Assembly (NCBI GenBank): GCA_016193285.1
Contig: JACPSL010000038.1
Coordinates: 1-64,000 of the forward strand
Source of the DNA: Candidatus Melainabacteria bacterium
GTDB lineage: Bacteria > Cyanobacteriota > Vampirovibrionia > 2-02-FULL-35-15
Reading direction: 5' to 3'
Length of the DNA stretch: 64,000 nt
Part shown: piece after piece, positions 31,905 to 40,927 of the stretch
How positions within the stretch are numbered: the first letter of the stretch is position 1
How the letters are laid out: the number at the start of each line of letters is the position of its first letter
Notes under the pieces: generated by a model
Database searches by the model: none
The model's input: only the letters and a program-made list of their open reading frames with translations
What the model was told of the DNA's origin: nothing
Translations under genes and position numbers: made by a program

Positions 31905-33254
31905 ATGAATGTAATTTTTATTACACCTGAATGTGAACATTTTGCAAGATTAAGTGAAGTTGGTGATTTTGTAACTTCACTAGCAAGGGCTGTTGAAAGA
32001 GAAGGACATAATGTAAAAGTTTTTATTCCACGTTATGGTTGCATTGATCCAGTAATCTGTCATATTGAAAGATTGCCCTTTGAGTTTAAGTTAAAAATAC
32101 CTACTTTTACTACCCAAGCATTTGTTTATAAAGGAATTTTACCTAATTCATTAATCGGGGTGTTTTTAATTGAAAGCCAAAACTACTTTAGTAACTCAAA
32201 AGAAATTTATCTGGGAGGAAATGTAGATGAAGAAAGGTTTAACTTCTTTTCTATGGCATCTCTTGAAGTTATTTCAGAATTGAAGTTTGAGCCTCATGTA
32301 ATTCACATCATTAATCCTCTTACTTCTTATGTTGCTAAAGAGCATACTTCTTTAAGAAAGGCCGGTGTTGTTTTTACAATTCATGATATCTATGGTTTAA
32401 GTAATAGTTTAATCAAGGCAACAAACGATGCAATTCTGCACTCTAACATTACAACTATTGCCTCTAAGGCTTTTTTAAAAGACATACTAGAAGACAACGA
32501 ACTTTTAATTCAAAAGAAAGAAAGTTTTATTGACATAGAAAGTGCTTATGATACAGATTTTTATAATCCTGAAAAAGATAATTTCATTGCTCAAACATAT
32601 TCAAAGGATTATTTTTCTAGCGGAAAAAGAAAATGTAAGGAAGATTTACTTGGACATTGTGAGCTAGAAAAAAACATAGATATTCCACTTTTTGGTATGC
32701 ATACACCACTTTTAAATGAAAACGAATTTGATATTTTTTTAAATGCTTTGCCAGAAATTGTAAATTTAAAAGCTCAATTTCTAATAATTGGAAGAAAAAA
32801 TAAATCTTACGAGCATGAAATGGAAAAGATTACAAACAGATCTAAAAATGTAAAAACGTGTTTTGATTATGATTTTGCCCTTTCAAAAAAACTATTGGCC
32901 GGATCAGATTTTTTTCTAAGCCCTGACAAATACCAGCCAAGTGGTATGTCTGTTGCTATTGCTATGAGGTATGGAAGCGTTCCAATTTGTTATAGAAAAG
33001 GTGCAGTAAAAGATATGATTCTAGATAATGGAATTCTTTTTCACGACTATAGTCAAGATTGCCTTGTCGAAGCTATAAATATAGCAATTAAGTATTATAA
33101 GAATAAAGAAAGGTGGACTAAGTTAGTAAAACAAGCAATGAGTTTTGAAGTGTCTACTCAAAAAATGGCTCAAGAATATATAAAGTGCTATGAAAAAAGT
33201 TTACCCTTCGCTACCACTTATTATTCCGGAAGCAGAGTTAAAGACATTGTTTAA
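31905..33254 (+). CDS. GT5 (glycogen/starch synthase-like) glycosyltransferase with altered active site
   Basis: A 449-residue GT-B protein. The N-terminal start (MNVIFITPECEHFARLSEVG, then DFVTSLARAVEREGHNVKVF) aligns with glycogen synthase (SSExxPFAKTGGLADVVGALPxALxxxGHDVxVxxPRY), but the nucleotide-binding KTGGL is replaced by RLSEV. In the C-terminal half the conserved S(R/x)FEPCGLxQxxAMRYG reads DKYQPSGMSVAIAMRYG, so the catalytic Glu is Gln. Both changes suggest it is not a normal glycogen synthase and may be inactive or have a new role. TACAAT lies 13 bases before ATG; the last 54 bases overlap the convergent gene. Confidence 0.72.
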   Translation: MNVIFITPECEHFARLSEVGDFVTSLARAVEREGHNVKVFIPRYGCIDPVICHIERLPFEFKLKIPTFTTQAFVYKGILPNSLIGVFLIESQNYFSNSKEIYLGGNVDEERFNFFSMASLEVISELKFEPHVIHIINPLTSYVAKEHTSLRKAGVVFTIHDIYGLSNSLIKATNDAILHSNITTIASKAFLKDILEDNELLIQKKESFIDIESAYDTDFYNPEKDNFIAQTYSKDYFSSGKRKCKEDLLGHCELEKNIDIPLFGMHTPLLNENEFDIFLNALPEIVNLKAQFLIIGRKNKSYEHEMEKITNRSKNVKTCFDYDFALSKKLLAGSDFFLSPDKYQPSGMSVAIAMRYGSVPICYRKGAVKDMILDNGILFHDYSQDCLVEAINIAIKYYKNKERWTKLVKQAMSFEVSTQKMAQEYIKCYEKSLPFATTYYSGSRVKDIV

Positions 33255-33803
33255 GCATGTTTTAAATATTTCATTTTGCTTAATTAGATTAATTACTTCT
33301 TTATCATCCTTGGATTTTTGATTTAATGCTTTAGCAAGGTTTGCCCTTATATCTAATAAATTCCCTAATTTTGTAAATTGATTGGTTTCACTTGTTTTAA
33401 AGCTTACACATAATTCATGATCAATTGCTTGGAGATCATGTTCAGTAATTTTTTCACTAGCATTTTCTTCAGTAAAATCAACCTTTAAACCAGGGATTAA
33501 AAAAGCTCTCATTGTAAGAGCTTGATCTATGCCTTCATCAAAAAATACAAGATCATGATTTTCTACAAGTTCTAATCCTTTTTCCTTTGCTCTTACTAAT
33601 AAATCAACCTCATTTACTTGCTCACCACTTTCTGCATAACTTAAAATAAAGTTTTTAATTTCTTCTGAAATATGATCTGACTCATCTTTTGCTTTTAAAA
33701 TATTTGTGCTATTAAAACAAATGTCCTTAAAAATATTAACCAAGTTTTGTTCTATTTTCTTTTTTTGCTCAGGTGTTAAACTTGGTGGTTCACTAATAGG
33801 CAT
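33201..33803 (-). CDS. Hypothetical protein, 200 aa
   Basis: A soluble, acidic helical protein without signal peptide or recognisable motif. It begins MPISEPPSLTPEQKKKIEQN and includes a central LELVENHDLVFFDEGIDQAL segment. The 3' end overlaps the GT5-like gene by 54 bp; this may mean the true stop region is tolerated or that one gene has extended. It lies downstream of a 107-residue hypothetical on the same strand. Confidence 0.55.
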   Translation of the reverse strand: MPISEPPSLTPEQKKKIEQNLVNIFKDICFNSTNILKAKDESDHISEEIKNFILSYAESGEQVNEVDLLVRAKEKGLELVENHDLVFFDEGIDQALTMRAFLIPGLKVDFTEENASEKITEHDLQAIDHELCVSFKTSETNQFTKLGNLLDIRANLAKALNQKSKDDKEVINLIKQNEIFKTCLNNVFNSASGIISGSEG

Positions 33804-33842
33804 AATTAAAGATAAGACGTACTTAATAAAGATAGTGTTTCT

Positions 33843-34166
33843 TTAATATGAAATAACTTCACTAAAATCTAATTTAATTAACGATGCAATGTAAACATCG
33901 CTTAATTGTTTTGCTGTTAGCTTCCCAAACTGTTCCCATATATATTCAACTTTGTGTTTATCTGGCAAAAGAGTTGGAAAGGCTTCAATGCAACTATCAA
34001 CAGTTGGGAAATATCTGTAACAAGAAATGGCTTGGATTAAATCAAATGCTTCTAAAATTCCAGGATCATAATTTGATTTTTTTACTGCATGACTTGCAGC
34101 CTCAAAGAATTTTGACATTAACTCTATTGTGTCTTTTGATGCTACTTGATTTATAAATGGATTCAC
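33843..34166 (-). CDS. Hypothetical protein, 107 aa
   Basis: GTG start with AAGGA upstream on the minus strand. The product is helical (LMSKFFEAASHAVKKSNYDP then LDLIQAISCYRYFP-like text) with two cysteines, no signal peptide and no recognised domain. It is followed after 39 bp by the 200-residue hypothetical, so the pair may be co-transcribed, perhaps also with the phosphodiesterase upstream. Confidence 0.5.
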   Translation of the reverse strand: MNPFINQVASKDTIELMSKFFEAASHAVKKSNYDPGILEAFDLIQAISCYRYFPTVDSCIEAFPTLLPDKHKVEYIWEQFGKLTAKQLSDVYIASLIKLDFSEVISY

Positions 34167-34243
34167 TTACTCTAATCCTTTTTAACTTATTAAAAAACCA
34201 TTATAATTCAACTATATTCTCTTAACCAATTCTTTGTCAATGC

Positions 34244-35782
34244 TTAATTCAAATTTAAGATTAAATTTTTCTTAACGTTCGAGAAAAAGAGACTTTTACC
34301 ATCAATGTTGTTTATAGGTTTTAAGTTAAAAATATCCATAACAGTTGGTAATATATCAGTAATCTTTGCACAAGATAGGTCAATTTTACTAGTACATGAT
34401 CCACAGGCTACAACAATCCCATCTTTAACATGATTGCCATGGGATAAATAGTGTGCCTCACAAAAAAGTTCTTTTTCCCCTGTACCAATAAATAAATAAA
34501 ATCCTGGATTTGGAATAATTATTAAGTCAGGGATTTTATTTAGTGAGGCACCATTGAATATTTCTTCTTTCCTATGAATGACTTTAATGAAGCTTTCCCC
34601 TGATATTGGATCCCGAACATTAATTAATTTTTGAATAATTTCATCTTTTAAACTTTCTGACTCTTTTTCAGGTACAATTCCATTTGGTTCTCTCCCAATT
34701 AAATTAAGCTGAATAGTTCCATATACAGTTCCAATAGAACTAAATGCTCTTGTCTCTGTATAATTAATTGGATCATACATTGTTCTTGGAACAATTATTC
34801 TTTGTTCTAGTTCTTCTTCACTTTTTCTTTTAATTCTGTTTTTTAATCTTGCAAGTGCATCTACTTTGTTTACCATTTTAATAGCAGTACTTTTAACACT
34901 TGTTCTTAGCTTGGTGCCAATATCTTGCTTAAGCTTTAAATAACCATTTTCCATAAGCCAAACATTTGTAGCCATGCGCCTTTTAACTGGGCCAAAACCA
35001 TGGTCGCTTAGAAGAAAGAAGTTAGTATTTTTGTCTCTTTTATTTTTTAGAAGCCCTAAATATTTATCTAGATTTTTATAAAATTCCCAAATCTTTTTTG
35101 TTACAAGATCTTCTGAGTTGAAATCAAGTGTTGAAATTTGATCCCAAAAACTATGCTGAATAATATCAGTAGCCTGAAAATGAACCATAAAAAAATCAGT
35201 AGGTTCTGTTTCTAGTAGCCAAAGGGCAGCATCACCAACTTTTGTAGTAATGTCAATTAAACTATTTAAAAAGTCAATGTCTTTTGTTCCTTGTTTGTCA
35301 AATGTTCTTAAGCATATTGGGTAATCTCCAAACTTTTCAATTAGCTTTAGTCCTAGTTCAGGAGGATAAGTAAAAACTTTCTTATTGCTTGGCCTTTCCC
35401 ATCCAGAAATAATAAAGCCGTTTACAACAGGTGGTGGATAATTCATTGGAACATCTATTACACCAACTCTTAAACCATTGTCTGAAAGTATCTTCCACAA
35501 GGTAGCTACCTGTATATTTTCGCTTGAAGTTAGTACGGGTTTATATGAGCCTTCTTGATATTGATAAAAATCGAAAATCCCACTCTTGCCAGGATTACAT
35601 CCTGTCATAAATGCACTCCAGGCTGGTGGTGTAAGTGGAGGCATAGTAGATTCCAAGTTTCCATGTTTGCTTTCTTCAAGTAACTTTGCAAGATTAGGCA
35701 TTATGCCACTTTTTGCAAGCGGTAAAAGGTTTGACCAGACTCCACCATCAAAGCTAACAACTAAAACTTTAGGTGGTTTCAC
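34244..35782 (-). CDS. Alkaline-phosphatase superfamily phosphodiesterase/nucleotide pyrophosphatase
   Basis: A 512-residue type I phosphodiesterase-like enzyme. Metal and nucleophile residues are clear: SFDGG with Asp12, the Thr51 nucleophile in MPPLTPPAWSAFMTG, and LLSDHGFGPVKRRMATNVWL with Asp-His ligands. The pattern GCNPGKSGIFDF is typical of the subgroup annotated as phosphodiesterases in archaea and cyanobacteria, some acting on phosphonates or lipids; the substrate is unknown. No signal peptide, so it is cytosolic. It starts with GTG inside the last codons of purB (14-bp overlap), so it is translated from the same mRNA. Confidence 0.85.
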   Translation of the reverse strand: MKPPKVLVVSFDGGVWSNLLPLAKSGIMPNLAKLLEESKHGNLESTMPPLTPPAWSAFMTGCNPGKSGIFDFYQYQEGSYKPVLTSSENIQVATLWKILSDNGLRVGVIDVPMNYPPPVVNGFIISGWERPSNKKVFTYPPELGLKLIEKFGDYPICLRTFDKQGTKDIDFLNSLIDITTKVGDAALWLLETEPTDFFMVHFQATDIIQHSFWDQISTLDFNSEDLVTKKIWEFYKNLDKYLGLLKNKRDKNTNFFLLSDHGFGPVKRRMATNVWLMENGYLKLKQDIGTKLRTSVKSTAIKMVNKVDALARLKNRIKRKSEEELEQRIIVPRTMYDPINYTETRAFSSIGTVYGTIQLNLIGREPNGIVPEKESESLKDEIIQKLINVRDPISGESFIKVIHRKEEIFNGASLNKIPDLIIIPNPGFYLFIGTGEKELFCEAHYLSHGNHVKDGIVVACGSCTSKIDLSCAKITDILPTVMDIFNLKPINNIDGKSLFFSNVKKNLILNLN

Positions 35783-37112
35783 TCACTAACTCCTTGTTGC
35801 TGAAATTTAACTCTTTTCCTAAAACCTTTATAAACACAGTATCAACATGCTTAAGATGATGACTTGGATTAAAACAATCTTCTATTTCTTTTTCAGGAAG
35901 ATATTTTACAACTTCTTTATCACTTAAAAGATTTTTTTTAAAATTACCATCTTTTTTATTCCATGCAGCATGAGCATTTCTTTGTACTATTTTGTAAGCT
36001 ATTTCTCTATCTAAACCTTTCTCAATAAATTTAAGTAAAACACTTTGTGAAAAAACTACACCACCAAACTTAAACATATTTTCTTCCATATTTTCAGGAT
36101 AAACATTTAAGTCAGAAATAATTTCATTAACTCTATAAAGCATAAAATCTACAATTATAGTTGCGTCAGGTAAGATTATTCTTTCGACTGAACTATGGCT
36201 AATGTCCCTTTCATGCCAAAGAGGAATATTTTCCATCCCTGCAAGCAAATATGATCTAACAAGTCTTGCTAAACCACATAAGTTTTCAGATCGCCATGGA
36301 TTTCTTTTATGAGGCATAGCTGAACTGCCTTTTTGATTTAGGTAAAAAGGTTCTTCTACCTCAAGAACTTCAGTTCTTTGTAGGTGTCTTATTTCAATTG
36401 CAATTTTTTCAATTAGAGTTGCAATAAGTGCTAACTCTCCTATGTAAAGAGCATATCTATCTCTTCCAATAACTTGAGTAGAGATTGAGAGTTGCTTTAA
36501 TCCAAGCTTTTTTGTAGCTATTTCTTCTACTCTTGGATCAATATTTGCATAAGTTCCAACAGCTCCTGAAAACATTCCAACATTAATTTCATTTTCTACA
36601 ACATATTTAAATCTCATTCTTGCTCTGTTTAACTCTTCCCAAAAGCTAAGTAGTTTTAATCCAAATGTAGTTGGTTCAGCATGAACCCCATGCGTTCTAC
36701 CAATACAAATTGTGTTTTTATACTCAATCGCTTTGTTTTTTAAAGTGTTTAAAAATTTATCTAGTCCTTCAAGAATTTTTTCACCTGCTTGTTTTAAAAG
36801 AATTGCACAAGAAGTGTCTACAAGATCAGCACTTGTCATGCCAAGATGTAAAAATCTTCCATTAGGACCTATAGATTCATTTAAGCAAGTGAGGAATGCA
36901 ATTACATCGTGATGAACTTCTTTATCAATTTCATGAATTCTTTTTATGTCAAACTTTGCTTTTTCTTTAATTACTAAAACAGCATCTTTTGGTATTAGTT
37001 TTAGTTCAGATAATGCTTCAACTGCAGCTATCTCTACCTGAAGCCAAATTTTGTATTTGTTTTCTTCCGACCAGATATTAGCTGATTCTGGCCGTGTATA
37101 TCGATCTATCAA
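35769..37112 (-). CDS. purB: Adenylosuccinate lyase
   Basis: Cleaves SAICAR and adenylosuccinate in purine synthesis. The 447-residue protein starts IDRYTRPESANIWSEENKY, the family N-terminus, so the TTG at 37112 is probably the true start. It contains HLGMTSADLVDTS, GRTHGVHAEPTTFG with the general acid His, and the fumarase/lyase signature GSSAMPHKRNP near residue 263. All active-site motifs are intact. It leads a unit with the phosphodiesterase. Purine genes also include purL at 21938, not linked. Confidence 0.94.
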   Translation of the reverse strand: MIDRYTRPESANIWSEENKYKIWLQVEIAAVEALSELKLIPKDAVLVIKEKAKFDIKRIHEIDKEVHHDVIAFLTCLNESIGPNGRFLHLGMTSADLVDTSCAILLKQAGEKILEGLDKFLNTLKNKAIEYKNTICIGRTHGVHAEPTTFGLKLLSFWEELNRARMRFKYVVENEINVGMFSGAVGTYANIDPRVEEIATKKLGLKQLSISTQVIGRDRYALYIGELALIATLIEKIAIEIRHLQRTEVLEVEEPFYLNQKGSSAMPHKRNPWRSENLCGLARLVRSYLLAGMENIPLWHERDISHSSVERIILPDATIIVDFMLYRVNEIISDLNVYPENMEENMFKFGGVVFSQSVLLKFIEKGLDREIAYKIVQRNAHAAWNKKDGNFKKNLLSDKEVVKYLPEKEIEDCFNPSHHLKHVDTVFIKVLGKELNFSNKELVSETT

Positions 37113-37165
37113 GTTAACTACTTTCTTTTTGTAGTATCTTACTAATCAAGCACAAGGTTATATTT

Positions 37166-37171
37166 TACAAT
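37166..37171 (+). promoter_or_regulatory. -10 box TACAAT, leaderless aldehyde dehydrogenase
   Basis: TACAAT ends six bases before ATG 37178, placing the predicted +1 on the A of the start codon. No Shine-Dalgarno is present. Confidence 0.55.
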
Positions 37172-37177
37172 GTACTT

Positions 37178-38722
37178 ATGCTGTTAACAAAAGAAGGCTC
37201 AATTGTAGTTATTAATCCAGCAACTGGTGAAGAAGTCTCTACAGTTAAGATTTCCAGTGAGTCAGAGATTAAGGAAAAAGTTAGAGCTGCAAAAGATGCA
37301 TTTCCACTTTGGAGTAGCTTAAGTATAGAGAAGAGAATTACTTATTTATCTAAAACCTATGATCTAATAATTGATGACAGAAGAAATATAGCAACTACAA
37401 TTACAAAAAATAATGGTAAACCACTAACAGAATCTTACCTTACTGAAATAGCATCAGTACTTCAGGTTATGGAGTATTTTATAAAACAGGGAGCAGAATT
37501 ATTAAGTAATAAAAATATTTCTCTTGGACCTTTATATCCAACAAAAAAAAGTTTTATTTCTTATGAGTCTCTTGGTGTAATGGCTATCATTGAGCCATGG
37601 AACTATCCTTTTTATTTACCACTCTCAGCAATTACAAAAGCACTTTTAACTGGAAACACATTTGTTTTTAAACCTTCAAGCACAGTGTCAGCTATTGGTA
37701 AATTAATTGAAGAGCTGTTTTTAAAAACAGATTTACCATCTGGAGTTGCAAATGTAATTTATGGTACAGTACAAGAAGCAGAAATTTTAATTAATAGCAA
37801 CATAGACAAAATAATTTTTACAGGCTCAGTTGAAGCAGGTAGAAAAATTGCAGAGCATGCAGCAAGGAATTTATTGCCAGTAAGCCTTGAACTTGGTGGC
37901 AAGGATCCAGCAATTATTTTTAAAAGCTGTAATGTAGATTATGCATGTGGTGGAGTTCTTTGGGGTGCACTTTCAAATTGTGGCCAAGCTTGTGCATCAA
38001 TTGAAAGAGTTTATGTAGAGTCAGATATATATGATGAGTTTATTAACAAAATAACTTTAATGGCAAAAGGATTAAAAGTTGGAAATGGAATGGATGAAGA
38101 AACAGATGTTGGTCCACTTATAAATCAAGAACAATTAGAAAAGATTGAAGATCATGTAACTGATGCTTTAAATAAAGGAGCTAAGCTTCAACTTGGTGGA
38201 AAAAGAATTAATAGAAATGGATTCTTTCTTGAACCAACAATTTTAACTCATGTAAACCATTCAATGAAAGTAATGGCAGAAGAAACATTTGGACCTGTAA
38301 TCCCTATTATGAAATTTAATTCAAAGGAAGAAGCTCTTCATCTTGCAAATGATACAAAATATGGTTTAGCAGCAAGTGTTTGGACAAATGAAACAGGAAA
38401 TATAAAGAATCTTCTTGCAAGTTTAAATTGTGGAACAGTCTGGGTGAATGATTCTTTATTCTTACAGGCCAATCCTGCTTGTCCATGGCAGGGATATAAA
38501 GAAAGTGGATACGGAGGATCTTCCATTTATGATTTTGTAAGATCAAAACATATAAATATAGATCAAGGCTACATACCAATGGTTAGACCAAAAAGTTATT
38601 GGTGGTATCCTTACAAAGGAAAAGCAAAATCATACTCTGATTTAGTAGAGGTAATTTTCAGATCTAGTATAAAGGATAAAGCAAAAGCTACTTTTGAAAC
38701 CTTGATAAATTTCTTAAAATAG
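37178..38722 (+). CDS. NAD(P)-dependent aldehyde dehydrogenase
   Basis: A 514-residue ALDH. Conserved elements are EPWNYPFYLPL, TGNTFVFKPSSTVS, FTGSVEAGRKIAEHAA, LELGGKDPAIIF with the general-base Glu, and NCGQACASIERVYV with catalytic Cys272, then EETFGPVIPIMKF. The best match is to medium-chain, betaine- or succinate-semialdehyde-type enzymes with a C-terminal extension; the C-terminus SYWWYPYKGK is like fatty-aldehyde types. The substrate is undetermined. It stands alone and is divergent from purB. Confidence 0.88.
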   Translation: MLLTKEGSIVVINPATGEEVSTVKISSESEIKEKVRAAKDAFPLWSSLSIEKRITYLSKTYDLIIDDRRNIATTITKNNGKPLTESYLTEIASVLQVMEYFIKQGAELLSNKNISLGPLYPTKKSFISYESLGVMAIIEPWNYPFYLPLSAITKALLTGNTFVFKPSSTVSAIGKLIEELFLKTDLPSGVANVIYGTVQEAEILINSNIDKIIFTGSVEAGRKIAEHAARNLLPVSLELGGKDPAIIFKSCNVDYACGGVLWGALSNCGQACASIERVYVESDIYDEFINKITLMAKGLKVGNGMDEETDVGPLINQEQLEKIEDHVTDALNKGAKLQLGGKRINRNGFFLEPTILTHVNHSMKVMAEETFGPVIPIMKFNSKEEALHLANDTKYGLAASVWTNETGNIKNLLASLNCGTVWVNDSLFLQANPACPWQGYKESGYGGSSIYDFVRSKHINIDQGYIPMVRPKSYWWYPYKGKAKSYSDLVEVIFRSSIKDKAKATFETLINFLK

Positions 38723-38727
38723 GGTTG

Positions 38728-39147
38728 TTATATATCAACCATTCGTGTATTTGAAATTGTTTGTATTTGGCTACTTAAATATCTTATGTCAGACTTAATC
38801 ATAAATCCAAAGACAATAATTCTCTTCATCTTGTCTTTAGCTTCTCGTTCTTCTTCAGAAAGATTTACACTTTGTAAGTCGTTAAAGTCATTTACGCCAT
38901 AGACACGATTAAGAATTGCTAGAAGTTGTTCTTCAGTTCTAGCCTCATTAATTTTAGTATCTGGATCATCTGGTATGATAAACTCTTCTTTTGCAGCTGG
39001 AACACCTACTTCAACTGCCCTTCGAACAAAATCTAAGGCAATTCTTGTATCAAATAGCTGCTTGTCAAGCCCAAATTTTATTTCTCTCTTGCTTCGTATT
39101 ATATTTTGGAGAAAGGCAACTTCTGGACTGCTCCTACTGCTATACAT
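38728..39147 (-). CDS. Hypothetical protein, 139 aa
   Basis: AAAGGA precedes ATG 39147. The product is soluble and charged, with TRIALDFVRRAVEVGVPAAK and a Glu-rich C-terminal half (NLSEEEREAKDKMKRIIVFG). No family is recognised. It is convergent with the aldehyde dehydrogenase, five bases apart. Confidence 0.55.
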   Translation of the reverse strand: MYSSRSSPEVAFLQNIIRSKREIKFGLDKQLFDTRIALDFVRRAVEVGVPAAKEEFIIPDDPDTKINEARTEEQLLAILNRVYGVNDFNDLQSVNLSEEEREAKDKMKRIIVFGFMIKSDIRYLSSQIQTISNTRMVDI

Positions 39148-39285
39148 TATTTTATCCTTTCAAGAGAAGAGATATACCAACTCTTTAAGCTCGTAGTCAA
39201 TCTATCTTATGCTAGTTATGAAAAGGTTAAAAATAGGATATAATCTCATATCAGGAATAGGAAAGCTAAAAGGAGATATACTAAC

Positions 39286-39570
39286 ATGGCAACAAAGAAA
39301 ACAGTAAAGAAAAACTCAAGAAAACCTAATGCAGCATTTATGAAACCTCTTCAACCAGATACTGTGTTAGCAGAAGTTGTTGGGGAAAAACCACTTCCAA
39401 GAACTGAGATAACAAAAAGATTGTGGTCATATATTAAAAAGAATAATCTTCAAAACAAAAAAGACAAAAGAAAGATTGACGCTGATGAAAAATTAAAACC
39501 AATCTTTAATGGCAAAAGCCAGGTCAGCATGTTTGAGATGACAAAATTAGTTGCTCAACATGTAAGTTAA
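39286..39570 (+). CDS. SWIB/MDM2-domain protein, 94 aa
   Basis: A basic N-terminal tail (MATKKTVKKNSRKPNAAFMK) is followed by a complete SWIB fold: PLQPDTVLAEVVGEKPLPRT, EITKRLWSYIKKNNLQNKKD, KRKIDADEKLKPIF and SMFEMTKLVAQHV. SWIB domains are typical of eukaryotic chromatin remodelers and plant organelles, and also occur in Chlamydia and various bacteria with Lys-rich tails, where they are proposed nucleoid-associated proteins. TATAAT is at 39239-39244 and AAGGAGA at about 39269-39275, so unlike its neighbours it has a leader with a ribosome-binding site, fitting a highly expressed gene. Confidence 0.85.
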   Translation: MATKKTVKKNSRKPNAAFMKPLQPDTVLAEVVGEKPLPRTEITKRLWSYIKKNNLQNKKDKRKIDADEKLKPIFNGKSQVSMFEMTKLVAQHVS

Positions 39571-39583
39571 ATTTTTTCTTGCT

Positions 39584-40012
39584 TCATAGTGTACAAATTT
39601 TATTGGTGTCTATTAAAAGTTCGTTTAAAGCTTTTTCATAAGTAGCTTCGTTTGTTTCACCAACAAAAGACTTCTCAATCTTTCCATCAGGGCAAAGAAT
39701 ACCAACTTGAGGAACTGCATTTTTACTTTTATTAAAAAAGTCAGTAATGTTGTACTCTTCAGCAATTTGTCTTGAGTCTTCCAGCGAGCTTTTTGAAGAA
39801 ACATCCAGGGTAATAAACTCTACTTGATCATCATATTTTTGTTTTAGTTCTTCAAGAACAGGTTTTAAACGTTTGCAGGTTTCACATGACTCCGCAGTAA
39901 CTGTTGCTACTAACAATTTCTTGTTATTCAATGTAACTTGTGCAGAAAAAACTTGCATGGTTACAAAGTTAACCACTATGATTAATATCAAGGATAAAAA
40001 TGCCTTTTTCAT
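39584..40012 (-). CDS. Exported thioredoxin-fold protein (CxxC), 142 aa
   Basis: The signal peptide is LSLILIIVVNFVTMQVFSA (about 5-24). The thioredoxin-like domain has Cys43-Glu-Thr-Cys46 (ESCETCKRLKPVLEEL), then EFITLDVSSK and VPQVGILCPDGK with cis-Pro. ATG overlaps the stop of the upstream thioredoxin-fold gene by 4 bp (ATGA), so both are in one operon. They likely act as periplasmic reductants or disulfide carriers; the partner is unknown. It is convergent with the SWIB gene. Confidence 0.8.
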   Translation of the reverse strand: MKKAFLSLILIIVVNFVTMQVFSAQVTLNNKKLLVATVTAESCETCKRLKPVLEELKQKYDDQVEFITLDVSSKSSLEDSRQIAEEYNITDFFNKSKNAVPQVGILCPDGKIEKSFVGETNEATYEKALNELLIDTNKICTL

Positions 40013-40809
40013 AAGTGAAGTCCTTTTTCATCCCTTGTTGCATTTGGTGTCCAGGGCTTATAGACAGGAGCATTGTTAGAATTATCATTATTGTTCAAGT
40101 TTTGGTTATTTGTGTTAGTTGTGTTTTTGCTGCAAACAACATCTGAATAACCACCACATTTTGGCAAAAGTAAGTATTGGTAGTAAGCATACAGCGGTAT
40201 TATCTGACCAATAGGCCAAAAGCTAAGTTCTGGAGGACGACCTGAATTAATTATTTCATTTGGTCTGTCAAGGAAATTTGGTTCTCCTGGCCTGCTTCCT
40301 ATGACTTCAGGGAACTGTGGTTCGTTTGGTCTATCTCCTTGTGGTCTATCTGGTCCTTGTGCTGTAACTGGTGGTCTCCCAGAAAGGTTACAAGTAGTAG
40401 TATTTAATAATTGATCAATTGACTGTGTGTAAGTTTCTTTTTTATTTGCACCAAGTATATTAAATTCAGGAACTATGCTAGTAGAGCAAAAGATTGCAAC
40501 ACGTGGGAATGCATATGAGTTTTCATTTAAAAATTGACTTATGCCATAATATGATGCAATTAATCCTGCTTCTTTTTTACTTTCTTCATTGGTTAAGTTT
40601 AAAGTTACAAATGTTACTCTGTCACCATACTGACTTTTTAATTCTTCAAAAGTAGGTTCTAGGATTTTACAAGCAAAACACCAGTCAGTTGAAATTTTTA
40701 CTACCAGTGGGTTTTCAAAACTATAAGCTTTCAACGGTAGTTGAAATAGGCCATTAATTAAAAATAATGCTACAGAAATTAAGACTATGATTTTTTTCTT
40801 TAGTCTCAT
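40009..40809 (-). CDS. Exported thioredoxin-fold protein with Pro/Asn-rich tail, 266 aa
   Basis: AAGGA precedes ATG 40809. The signal peptide is at about 5-30. The thioredoxin domain carries WCFAC with Cys44 and Cys47 (STDWCFACKILEPTFEELKS), the classic position, and YAFPRVAIFC with cis-Pro. From about residue 145 the protein changes to a low-complexity region with NEP, RPNE and GDRPN motifs, then a short segment GQIIPLYAYYQYLLLPK and an Asn-rich tail (NNTNNQNLNNNDNSNN). It is paired with the CxxC protein downstream. The long tail is not usual for thioredoxins. Confidence 0.78.
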   Translation of the reverse strand: MRLKKKIIVLISVALFLINGLFQLPLKAYSFENPLVVKISTDWCFACKILEPTFEELKSQYGDRVTFVTLNLTNEESKKEAGLIASYYGISQFLNENSYAFPRVAIFCSTSIVPEFNILGANKKETYTQSIDQLLNTTTCNLSGRPPVTAQGPDRPQGDRPNEPQFPEVIGSRPGEPNFLDRPNEIINSGRPPELSFWPIGQIIPLYAYYQYLLLPKCGGYSDVVCSKNTTNTNNQNLNNNDNSNNAPVYKPWTPNATRDEKGLHL

Positions 40810-40927
40810 TATTTATCCTTATTTCTCTCTTTTTTACTATAATTAAGTTAAGTATAGATTATCAAGATTAAGGGCTAGCACTATCTATGGCATAATGCAA
40901 AGACTTTCTTATTAAGTAAAGCTTTAT

